A DNA stretch of 64,000 nt from Paraspadella gotoi (Eukaryota > Chaetognatha), in assembly GCA_051294375.1 (NCBI GenBank), contig CM119265.1:23525449-23589448 (forward strand). The letters are read 5' to 3'. The stretch's first letter is position 1; every line of letters begins with the position of its first letter. Of the stretch, positions 12,101-21,564 are shown piece by piece. The notes beneath the pieces are model-generated. The model was given only the letters and a program-made list of their open reading frames with translations. It was not told the origin of the DNA and ran no database searches. The position numbers and the translations under genes are program-made.

Positions 12101-15100
12101 TATCTCTTAATGTTTTCCATCATGCGAGATCTTTTACAAAAATTTTCAGTAAAATCTACCCATTATCTGGTTCCCTGCTGATTTTAAAAAATTGTTTTGG
12201 CTACAAAGCAGAGAGTTTTTAGTTTATATGATTTTGTCATGCTTTGTAATCTTCTGACTTCAGACTTCAGAGCTCAGTACGTATTTTGTTAACATTTTTT
12301 AAATAATAATCTATATCATTATTTTATTCATCAGTCTGTTAAAAATTTTAAAAAAATACTGAAACATTGTTAAAAATATCATTTTTTAAAAAAATTTTAT
12401 CAAAAATTACCCAAAACAATAGGTTTTAAAAAAATTTTCCTTATAGTAAAAAACTAACTTAATTTATAATGCGAGCTATGTAACGTAGTCAATTTTTTCC
12501 GCTCTACAAGATAGTTTGGGTTTCGTCCCTCTAGCAATAAAGCTTTTAAAGATATTTAGCAAAAAGTCCATTTTTTACAATTTTTTTTCATTTTTTTTCA
12601 AAGTTGGTAGCATTTACTGTAAATTTTTTTTTGAAGAAAAATGTTCAAAAAATTCATATGATGTATGGGCACCTTTTACACAATACTCGTTTTTTGATTT
12701 CAAAACTTTTCATATATGGCAAGGTCTAATGCCTATACAATATGTATCACCGAAAAAACATGGCGCCGATGAACTTTTGAAATTCGATGGAGACGTAAAG
12801 CGCGACGGGCACCACGTAGTTGAATATGACGAGGAAGAGGAGGAAGTCCGACCATTTGGTGGGCGTGGAGAAGTTGAACTCTCGCTGAATGATAAAATCG
12901 TCGAGCGTGTGATGGGCGGCGGCGCAGGCGGCGATCTCCACCGCCAGATAAGCGATGAGCACGACGATAATCTTGTTCATCGTTCGCTCGGCCGTCGAAA
13001 ATTTGTTCGCCGTGATCTTCAGATTTAGCGCCATCTTTGTTTGTTGGCCAGAGTAGGCGGCGCAACCGTAGACGAAGTCCGTCTCTTTGAGAGTGGAGCC
13101 GCTGACGAGGAGATTGGGGGCGTTGAGGGGGATGAGCTGGGGAGGGAGGGGTGGGGGTTAGTGGGGTATCGTGGGTGGGGAAGGGAACGGGGTGAGAGAC
13201 GAAATAAATAATCAAGATCGAAAAACTATTCACAATGTGAATTTCACATATCTGTGGGAGCAAAATAAAAAGGGTGAATGTTTAAAATAAACTGAAAATA
13301 AAATCGAACCAACGGTAAAAATATCTAAAACTCAATGACCTTGCACTATATCTAGCTACCATAAATCGTTCATCTTTCATTTGACCGAGAAAATTCTACA
13401 AACCTCTTTTTTCTGGCCCACCATGAGATACATTCTCCCCTCGAACTTGTAGAGATCTGAATGGGGCTGCTCGCATTCCACGACCGCTTGAAGATCCTTC
13501 AAGGAAGCGGCCGTGTTGAAGCGGGCCGTCCCGTTGGGGGGCGTTTCGATTCGCTTCAGATTCGTCTCGCCGTCCAGGTTGGCTGGAAAGGATAGTGGAT
13601 TTGGTGGAGGTGACTAACAAATCAAGGTACGTTAGGTTCCGTGGTGTAACGGTTAGCACTCAGGACTTTGAATCCTGCAATCCGAGTTCAAATCTCGGCG
13701 GGACCTGTCTCGAGTATTATAATTGAAATATATTGATTTTTGTCTTTGCATTTCAATTTTTGCAAAACCTTGATTAAATCACTTTTTTTTAAAAGGAGAA
13801 CATAAAAATTTAAGAATTGTNNNNNNNNNNAAAAAATTCTTAAATTTTTATTATGATAGCAAATGCTATTGTAAATGCTACTTGAACAAAAGTTTTTAAG
13901 GTGTGACTCATCACTAATTAAAAAAAATCTAACAAAAAATGATATTACATTGCAAAATGGTTTGTATTGGAACTCTGAATCTTACACTGAAAGTTCAAAT
14001 CACAACAGATTGAGCCGATTTGTATTTTAACCAAACAAATTAGAGAACCTGGGAAGATCTCATGGTGTTATGGTCATCACTCAGGACTTTAAATCCTACA
14101 ATCCGAGTTCGAATCTCGGAGAGAGCATTTAAAATATTATTTTGATTTTATTATGATAATAAAGTTTCTAATGCACAATTATTAAGAAGGTCCCATGGTG
14201 TAACGGTTAGCACTCAGGACTCTGAATCCTGCGATCCGAGTTCAAATCTCGGTGGGACCTGGTTACCATTTGAAATAAACTTTTTTTAGAAAACTTTTTT
14301 TTTGATAATGTCTGGTGACTCGAATTGACCTCAGTCATAAGGATGACTTAAGTCACAAAGCTTTTTTTTCCCTGAAATACAATGAAGCCTGGGTCGTTGT
14401 CATCTGTCCTCCATCTTTCCTCTCTTTCTCATCGACGTCGAAATAATTATTACTAATAACATTCTCATCATTGTAATGTTTCTTTTCCTTCAAGACTATC
14501 GTCATTTTTATATACGTTTTTGATTCATGTAATAAGTTTTGCATAAGGTAATTTGATCTTGTTTGTAAACAAAGCATTTTGTCTTTGTTATTGTCTTTAT
14601 ATGTAGTTAATAAAAAAATAATTAAATTAAACCAACAACTTAATTCTTTGTGATAAAATATACGTAGCTCACGTAGAAAACAGGTTTGCAAAGGAATTGC
14701 GCAGGGCAGAGCAAGTACCAAAAGAAAAAAAAATTGAATAAAATAAAGGTCAAGAAAAATATAAAATATATCAGAAAACTGGAACAAAAAGTAATCTAAC
14801 CTTGTGTTGTGTAGATGCACATTTCCAGAAGACAACACTAACATCCCCAAAATGCCCCATCCCAAACAAATAAATAATATTATATTTAAATATTTTATTC
14901 AAAAAATATTTTAACAAATAACTAAATTCATAAATAATAATTATTTTTATATCTAAAAAATAAAGATAATGAAACAAATAATTTTGCAACATTCATGATA
15001 GGTTACATCATGTAATGGCAGACACTTACAGATGGGTCCCATGGTGTAACGGTTAGCACTCAGGACTCTGAATCCTGCAATCCGAGTTCGAATCTCGGTG

Positions 15101-16544
15101 GGACCTTATAACCTTTTAGAAAATACTATGAGCCGATTTATGACTATGCCAATTAAAATCTCTCCGGGACTTTCAAAAGTGGAAATTTCAATATTCCAAA
15201 TCATTGCTAAGTCCATTTCATGTTCAAAACTATTATAAAAACTTATTATGTATGGGTTCTATTTTTAAACCTTTGATTATTCAACGATTTCATTAGACTA
15301 TCGGGGCCAATTCCCATTTCCCGAAGAAACCTTCAGATGAAACCACCCCACTTATCAACTCCAAATGCCATCCCTCGCCACTCCCAATGCCATCCCTGAC
15401 CACCCCTGACTACGCCCCTATTTCTACCTACCCGTTGTGACAAAGCAGGATCCGTTCTCGTTGATGGAAGAGAGCAGCACCATGTCGCAGGGAATCGTCT
15501 GCTCGTTGGTGACTTTGACGATGTCGCCGATGACGACGTCGCGGGCGCGGACGCTGCACTCGGCGCCGTCACGGACGACGACGGTGGGCGCGTCATTGAC
15601 GGCCTTGTCCGCGCGATGGCGCATGTAGTCCTCGAAACCCTGGGGAAACGGAGAAAGGTGCTTCTGTTTGTTATGCTAAAGTGACATAACAAGGCCCCGT
15701 GGTGTAACGGTTAGCACTCAGGACTTTGAATCCTGCGATCCGAGTTCAAATCTCGGCGGGACCTCATAGTTCATGTTACGTAATCCGATGTGAATTAATT
15801 ACACAGATATTTTTTTTTTGATAAGGTACGAATATTCCTCTGAAAATACATATATTTTTTCTTAATTTCTGTTCTTTTTTTCTAATTACTTCTTCCTTCT
15901 CTTTTTTATTACTTTTACTCCCTATTTTCTTCATTTTTTTTCATTAATTATCAATTAATATGGAGGAAAAGTAATAAAAAAAGAGAAGGAAGAAAAAATT
16001 TTAAAAAAAGAACAGAAATTAATTAATTAATTAATTAAATCATCATTCATTCATTCATTATTTTCTCCATTTGTTTCTTTTTCTTTTTCTTTCATTTCAA
16101 CCTCTCATTTTTTCTATCTTTCTATCTTTCTATCCCGCTCTTCTCCGTTCCCACCCATCCCCTCCCCCCCCCCTCCGAATCTCCCACCTGCTTCAACGCT
16201 GTGACGGTGATGACGAAGCAAAGCGAGAATACGCTGGGAAAGGGCGAGACGGGGGAGTCGACGGAGAGTTGGACGATGGCCACGAACAAGAAGAAGCAGT
16301 TGGCGATGCGGCGGAACTGTTCGAAGAGGTTCTTCGGCACGAAGCTCCACCACTCGTACTTCGAGGTCTTGACGACGTTGTCAGGGAAACGCGTCGGCAG
16401 CGTCGGAGGATCGTCGAGGAGTCGCTGGCGGTGTTCCCACGATTCGCCGACGAAGATGACTCGATTGGCAGCGGCGGCGGCTGCGGCGGCCGGGGAGCGG
16501 CGGCGCAGGAGGAAGGACATTCTTTCCCCGGGGGTGGATTCCAT
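6800..16544 (-). CDS. ATP11-like: P4-type ATPase, ATP11-class phospholipid flippase (12 exons, complete)
   Basis: ATP-driven aminophospholipid translocase moving lipid to the cytosolic leaflet; family members work with a CDC50 subunit. Exons (5' to 3'): 16544-16188, 15639-15432, 13582-13404, 13136-12751, 12029-11822, 11625-11521, 10950-10761, 10173-9929, 9615-9318, 9111-8815, 8535-8337, 7504-6800 (stop). All introns are GT-AG and all phases agree. Seen: P4 N-terminus and M1-M2 in exon 1 ([17 protein letters not shown]), DGET actuator motif about residues 192-195, phosphorylation motif DKTGTLTEN with Asp about 411, [11 protein letters not shown] and KGAESS in the nucleotide-binding domain, TGDK about 669-672, [11 protein letters not shown] and [11 protein letters not shown] in exon 10, then the C-terminal membrane segments in exons 11-12. 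The last two motifs plus SCGHF match the ATP11A/B/C branch better than ATP8 or ATP10. Exon total is 3377 nt, one base short of a multiple of three: exon 10 changes frame near 9036. The splice choice at 9318 is inferred because only that donor restores the frame for HCLVVDG. Confidence 0.93.
7505..8336 (-). other. ATP11-like intron 11
   Basis: 832-bp intron. It holds a GACGGACG-type tandem tract at 8091-8114 and a repeat tail with a hairpin at 8224-8255 that recurs at 18601-18630 in the protease gene. No coding or RNA gene is seen. Confidence 0.6.
8224..8255. repeat. Short hairpin repeat, copy 1
   Basis: Imperfect inverted repeat AGCCGAAATCT / AGATCCGGCT with a 10-nt loop, preceded by about 85 bp resembling the sequence before 18601. 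It ends in an A run, like the tail of a small mobile element. Confidence 0.45.
9122..9184. repeat. (GA)n microsatellite in ATP11-like intron 9
   Basis: Near-pure GA on the plus strand, that is CT on the coding strand. It forms the polypyrimidine tract directly before the exon 10 acceptor (CCGCAG at about 9112-9117). Confidence 0.85.
10280..10351 (+). tRNA. tRNA-Gln (CTG)
   Basis: 72-nt cloverleaf: acceptor GGTCCCA pairs with TGGGACC, A-box region GTGTAACGGTTAGC, anticodon loop CTCTGAA (anticodon CTG), T arm GAGTTCGAATCTC with a good B box. A run of six T from 10351 is a pol III terminator. It lies in intron 7 of the ATP11-like gene, on the opposite strand. Confidence 0.96.
10381..10436 (+). 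pseudogene. tRNA-Gln relic (D and anticodon arms)
   Basis: ACTGGTTAGCAATGAGGATT and ATGAATCATGAAAG align with the D and anticodon arms of the neighbouring tRNA-Gln genes; the 3' half is lost. It starts about 30 bp after an intact copy. Confidence 0.5.
10488..10552 (+). pseudogene. tRNA-Gln relic (both ends recognisable)
   Basis: Begins GTCCCATGGTGTA like the genuine genes and ends AAGTTCGAGT...GCAGGACTTTTTT, retaining a B-box-like core and a terminator-like T run. The D and anticodon arms are scrambled. Confidence 0.6.
10596..10616 (+). pseudogene. tRNA-Gln 3' fragment
   Basis: GTTCAAATCTCGGTGGGACC is identical to the T arm and 3' acceptor strand of the intact genes, with nothing tRNA-like upstream. 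It is a detached 3' end. Confidence 0.65.
11152..11223 (+). tRNA. tRNA-Gln (CTG)
   Basis: 72 nt, acceptor GGTCCCG/CGGGACC fully paired, anticodon loop CTCTGAA (CTG), T loop TTCAAAT, terminator of five T at 11223-11227. Nested antisense in ATP11-like intron 6. Confidence 0.96.
11385..11456 (+). tRNA. tRNA-Gln (TTG)
   Basis: 72 nt, acceptor GGTCCCG with TGGGACC (one G-U), anticodon loop CTTTGAA (TTG). The D loop is slightly changed (GGTAAGC for GGTTAGC). No T run follows at once; the first run of five is near 11502. Same intron as the copy at 11152. Confidence 0.9.
13635..13706 (+). tRNA. tRNA-Gln (TTG)
   Basis: 72 nt, acceptor GGTTCCG/CGGGACC (one T-G wobble), anticodon TTG, T arm GAGTTCAAATCTC. 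Nested antisense in ATP11-like intron 2. The nearest T5 run is about 30 bp downstream. Confidence 0.92.
13803..13851. repeat. Inverted repeat interrupted by a 10-bp N gap
   Basis: ATAAAAATTTAAGAATTGT before the N run (13821-13830) is nearly complementary to AAAAAATTCTTAAATTTTTAT after it. A hairpin probably caused the gap. Confidence 0.55.
13951..14012 (+). pseudogene. Degenerate tRNA-Gln relic
   Basis: TTGGAACTCTGAATCTTACA followed by GAAAGTTCAAATC aligns with the anticodon and T arms of tRNA-Gln(CTG). Both acceptor strands are lost. Confidence 0.55.
14056..14127 (+). pseudogene. tRNA-Gln-like sequence with UUA (ochre) anticodon
   Basis: Exactly 72 nt like the functional copies. Anticodon loop CTTTAAA gives anticodon TTA, which would read the stop codon UAA. 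Acceptor GATCTCA faces AGAGAGC: five of seven pairs, including a compensated C-G to T-A change at pair 5-68; mismatches at 2-71 and 7-66, and one at the base of the anticodon stem. D arm and T arm with B box are kept. Called a pseudogene because of the mismatches, but activity cannot be excluded. Confidence 0.6.
14189..14260 (+). tRNA. tRNA-Gln (CTG)
   Basis: 72 nt, acceptor GGTCCCA/TGGGACC fully paired, anticodon CTG, T arm GAGTTCAAATCTC. A seven-T run follows after about 20 bp. ATP11-like intron 2, antisense. Confidence 0.94.
15035..15106 (+). tRNA. tRNA-Gln (CTG)
   Basis: 72 nt, body identical to the copy at 10280, anticodon CTG, TTTT terminator at 15114-15117. ATP11-like intron 2, antisense. 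Confidence 0.95.
15693..15764 (+). tRNA. tRNA-Gln (TTG), one acceptor mismatch
   Basis: 72 nt, anticodon loop CTTTGAA (TTG). Acceptor GGCCCCG against CGGGACC leaves a C3-A70 mismatch; all other stems are intact. The first long T run is about 46 bp downstream. ATP11-like intron 1, antisense. Confidence 0.85.
15864..16020. repeat. Long intronic inverted repeat (about 55-bp arms)
   Basis: Left arm 15864-15918 begins AATTTCTGTTCTTTTTTT; right arm 15966-16020 ends AAAAAAAGAACAGAAATT. Arms match over CTTCCTTCTCTTTTTTATTA with few mismatches; loop about 47 bp. Located in ATP11-like intron 1. Confidence 0.75.
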
Positions 16545-17286
16545 TCAGGGGTGGATCGAGGTGGGGTGGCGTGTGGGTGCTGGCGGTGATGAGGACGAGA
16601 GAGGGCGTGGAGATGTAGTTAACGACTCATTGCGGTGAAAACTGTTGTGTTGTGCGAGGGCAGTGGGGGGCTGATCGGGAATTTGGAACAGTTGAAATAA
16701 TCATAAGGCGACTAGAGGAGACCGAAAACCGGATTGGGATCTTAGGTGATGGGTGATTGGGTGTATCTTAAAGCAGTTATTGTTAATTTTGATGCTGAGG
16801 TTTAAATTGTTCAGATTGCTTTTTTATTGTTTGAGGAGATATGCAAATTTTTCTTTTTTAAGGAGCTCGTTATAATTTACGAAAAAACTAAAAGATAATA
16901 TTTTTTTTATTGTTTTTTTTTATCACAGATTTGCGGAGAATGTTTTTTTTTCACTTTTCACTGTTTATCATTTTTTTGAGTAAAGTTAACATTTTTTTTT
17001 ATTATTTAACGAACGAATTTTTTCCTCTCAAGCAAAGCGAGTACATCTTTCGCTGAAAAAAAAACAGAGATCGAAACGTATGTAAACAAACAAACGTAAA
17101 CAAAACAAATAAAGATCAATAAATATAGACATTTAGTGAGTGCAAGGATCCGGAAAAAGAAGGAAAAGCAGGAAAATTCTTATCGAAGCGAAAGAAATGA
17201 CAATTTTTGTCAGGAAATAAAGGAAATGAGTAGGAAGCCAAGTCACCCCAACCATCGCCACCAAATAATAAAAAAAGGATCCAATC
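16545..17286. other. Intergenic between ATP11-like start and protease stop
   Basis: About 740 bp holding the ATP11-like promoter and 5' leader and the protease 3' UTR. The part near 16545-16660 is GC-rich; the rest is AT-rich with T runs. No gene seen. Confidence 0.55.
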
Positions 17287-17525
17287 CTAAACGTTTTCAA
17301 TGACACTGTAGATCCACCCCAGGTGGTTCTGCACTCTGGTGTAGACTCCGGGCATCTTGGCGGCGGCGCAGTGATATCCGAAGCTCGTCAGGCCCACCAC
17401 TATGAACTTTTGCTGTCGCTCGATCAAGAGTGGTCCGCCGCTGTCGCCGCGACAAGTGTCAACGCCGCCTTCAGGGTAGGCGGCGCAAACGTCGTCGTCT
17501 GGAAGGGAAAAATAATAATAATAAT

Positions 17526-17621
<96 letters not shown>

Positions 17622-18360
17622 CAATGAATCAATGAAATATAAAAATCCATCAATCAATCGATCAATTCCTCAGCCTTCATTCGAATATTTAGGAAACTGG
17701 ATATGTTGAAGAAATCAGAACTTTAATCTATAAATTAATCAATTAAGGGAGAGGAGAGAATATACTATATTTATCAACCATTAGTCATGACATTATCCCG
17801 TCGAGTTTTTAATGTCTTTTTTTACAAAAGAAGTCATTACAAATATGGAAATTAATTCAATTTATTCGTTGATTCCGTACTTATTCGATGAAAAGATAAA
17901 TTTTTCAAGCAATCATTCAAAAAAAAAGCTTGAAACAAATGGGGGATAAATGATATAATCAAGCACCAAGCATTCATTCCCAACCTCCTCACTTACCTTC
18001 TTTTCACTTACCCTGAATGCTGAGCGATTCTCCGCCCAACTCGTTCACCCACTTTTGACACAACGAGTTGTTCACCAACGGAATCGACGCCGCCTGCAAT
18101 TTCGGCGTCCCCTTTCCAGCGTCGTTGCTCGTGAATCCCCAACCGGCGACGACGCCGTGCGATCCCGGCGCGTAGAGGTCCTCGCCGGCGCCGTCGATGA
18201 TGAGAGCGGACGGCGTCGGCGGAAGACACGCCGGTTGGACGTAGAAGGTCCGTTTGAGCGGCGTGACTCGGAGAAGAGCGATGTCGTTGTGGTATTGATC
18301 TTTTGACCGTGGCGGGTGTCGGTGGCCTGGGGAGGGGTGGGTGGAAGAGAAGTTAGAGAA

Positions 18361-18434
<74 letters not shown>

Positions 18435-20948
18435 GAGAGAGAGAGAGAGAGAGAGAAGGAGAGTAAGAGAGAGATAATTGAATTGCGTATACCGATGATA
18501 TCAATTATATTCTAATTTATTATAATTCGATATTCTGAGATGATCTAAATGATTTACCGATAATATTTAGGGGTGTGATCGACGGATTGACAAATTATAG
18601 AGCCGGGATCTTCTGAACGCAGATCCGGCTAAAAAAATACTGACGACGGCAGAACCGATATAATAAAATGACAAAACAAAACAAACCAAAAACGAGGAAA
18701 AACAACTCTCCGGGTGAACGACAACTAATTCGAGCTAAGACATTAAATAAACAAAAAAGAGCAGTCCCCCTTAAATGATTTAAAAAAACACCTGAAAAAA
18801 ACACAATCCAGGTTGCTGAATGTCAACATTAAACAGCAAGGATATTTAATTAGTGGTATGCCACGATAACCGTTTTCCTTTCAAATAACAAATTAACAGT
18901 AATTTAAAAAAACCACAGGTCTCGTGGTGTAATGGTTAGCACTCAGGACTTTGAATCCTGCGATCCGAGTTCAAATCTCGGCGAGACCTTAAAAAAAAAG
19001 AAAAAGTGGTGATAACAACTTTTGTGGACATTATAATAGCCTTTTCTTTAAACATACTTAGTTAAAATAACTACCTTAAGCTTGTAACCATCGTGGGGGA
19101 CGACCTCGAGCACCTCCAACTCTTGCTCGAATCCCGAGAGCCTCTCGACGTCCGTCTCTCCGACGAAGACTTTGTAGAATCGCGGGTCGCGTTGGAGGTC
19201 GAAGCAGTGAGCCGCTGTGAGGATCCAATCGTCGGCAATCACGGTGCCACCGCAATGAGTGGTCTGTGATCCGAGAGTGTTCGATTTGTGGGTAATCTTT
19301 ACGGGAGAAGTGGATAGTACTATAAATTTTAATATATCTGAAATAATTAACTAAGATTCTCTTAGTAAGAAGGAAAGTAAGTAAAAGAAGTACATTGTAC
19401 TATAGCGACTAAAAACCTGAGCGATCCACGGAAAGGCGCCGTTCCTGGCCGTTTGCCCGCCCACCACTCTGCCGGCGTCGTCAAGCGGCGGCGGCGTCTG
19501 ATAGACGCGGCGACGACCGCAGCCGACGCGCCATTCGAAATCGTCCAGCGGCTGCTTGAAGCAGCGCACGACTGACGGAGCCGCGACGCTGTCGTCGAAG
19601 CAGCAGCCTTCCGTGGTTTCGCAGAGAGCGCGGTTCTTCTCGAGTTCCGGGGAATTTTTCTGAGAGGGAGAATTAATTTATTTTTTAGAGGATTTAGCTA
19701 TCTTTCAAGATTTGGTTAGTTTAAAATTATAAAGTTTATTTTCAAATTCAAACATTTTAAAACTTTAAAATTAGAAGAGTTTGAAATTAATTTTCAACAA
19801 CGATTTATTTTTTTATTTTTTTAATTTTTTTGTTGTTGAAAATTAATTTCAAACTCTTCTAATTATTACACAACGAAACTAAAAGATTATACCACAACTT
19901 TAAAATTTAAAACATTTCAAAATGTTATGATTATGTGAATTAACTTTTTCACAGGATTTTTAATGCTTTTCTAGAGAGAAAAAAAATCCAGTAAATGATT
20001 TAAAGGCCAAGGGAAATTGTGAAATTGTGAAATTTAAATAAAATACCTGACACGATCTCCTATTTTTGGGCTTGACCAGATTGCAGACGTGATTGCTCGA
20101 GTAGAAACAAGTGGGCACGCCCTTCATCTCCGCCTGATAGCAGCAGCCGCGGCGTCTGACGCATTCGTCCCGCGTGACGTCCTGAGGTCCGCAGCTCCGT
20201 CGCTTGCAGACGGGCATGATGAAGCAGCCCTCCATCCCGAACTCATCGCGCGCAGTTTCGTTGAACTTGTGGACCGTCATGAAGTCCTGGGAAGCGGGAA
20301 GGGGGGGGGGAGAAATATTTGGTTTTGAAAAGTTGTCGAAAGTGTTGTTGACGTAGGGTTGGAATGAGAAAACTAATTAACGTTGCCATTGGCAAGAAGA
20401 CCAGTATAAAATCTATACTAATAAATGGTTTTCTGTTTTCTGTAAGTAAAATTCAATTGATCTGTCATGGTTTGCAAAAGGCAGCTTTTTTTAGCGGAGT
20501 GTTTCAAATTGTCTCGATGTGCTGTTTCGCTCTTTTACTTTACGGCATCACGGTATCACGGCATCGACACCTGAAACTTTGCTCCTCCTCGACTGAGCGT
20601 CGCTGGAAGAAAAAACGGAAGCGATGGCGAGAGCAAAGATGCAGATGAGTCCAGCGGTTGTGACGATCCAGAGAGTTCGGTATGAGACCTTCTCTTGCCC
20701 CAGCATCGCCTGGAGGATAATTCATAAAACCGATTAACACAAAAAGGGAACATAAATAACGATGATAAAATGTCTTAAGATTATTTCTGTTCTTGGAGGT
20801 CGTTTTCAATTTAAAATTTGAGGAATTTATTACACATATTACATTTTTTTACACTTAAGTCTCAGTTGTAGTTTTCAGAGAAGGTCATTTGTGTTTTTGA
20901 GACAACATTAGGTCAACTTTCAAATAAAGCTCTAGAGAAAACGAATCA

Positions 20949-20994
<46 letters not shown>

Positions 20995-21493
20995 TTCTTT
21001 CTAACTCATTCTCTAACTCACCTTTAAACAAGGCGACAGCTTGAGCGACGAGGGAACCTCCACGGGCCTGTTCGTCGGCACGCTGTACAACTGCTCCTCG
21101 CGCTTGGCAGGGAGAGTCGGGGGCCGCAGCCTTGACAGGGGGGAGAAAGGGCGGGGCGGCCGCCGCGGCTGCTGGAGCGACACCTGTTTAGGGTTGGTAA
21201 ATTTGGGGAGAGGAGCAAATGAAATTCTACTTGTAAGGAAGCTGGGGCAACAGTCTGCAGCCCTTGCATAATCCACCATCGCCTTGAGATTAATTAAGCA
21301 AACTTACAAAAGACTTAAATTGAAAGAAAAAACATCGGAATATAGTTCGTCCGAGTTGTTTTTTTTTTTTATCTTTCACGAAAGATCGACAAAATCTTGT
21401 CACATTCGCGACTTCTCGAATCTGTCAGTCGTTTAGCTTAAAAGTCTTCGGCGGGGGGAATGGTTTTTTAATCAGTTAAGTGACTGCAAAGGA

Positions 21494-21564
<71 letters not shown>

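Noticed and set aside
17424-17657. Poly-Ile and poly-Asn frames
   Set aside because: Translations of the (TAA)n microsatellite; the real protease exon ends at 17498.
19075-19089. AAG|GTAGTT at 19075 as donor of protease exon 6
   Set aside because: It looks stronger but gives phase 0, which shifts the HNDIALL exon out of frame; the donor at 19089 restores it.
20405-20430. TCTATACTAATAAAT, similar to a Helitron 5' end
   Set aside because: Single short motif; no 3' CTRR hairpin or Rep/helicase frame found.
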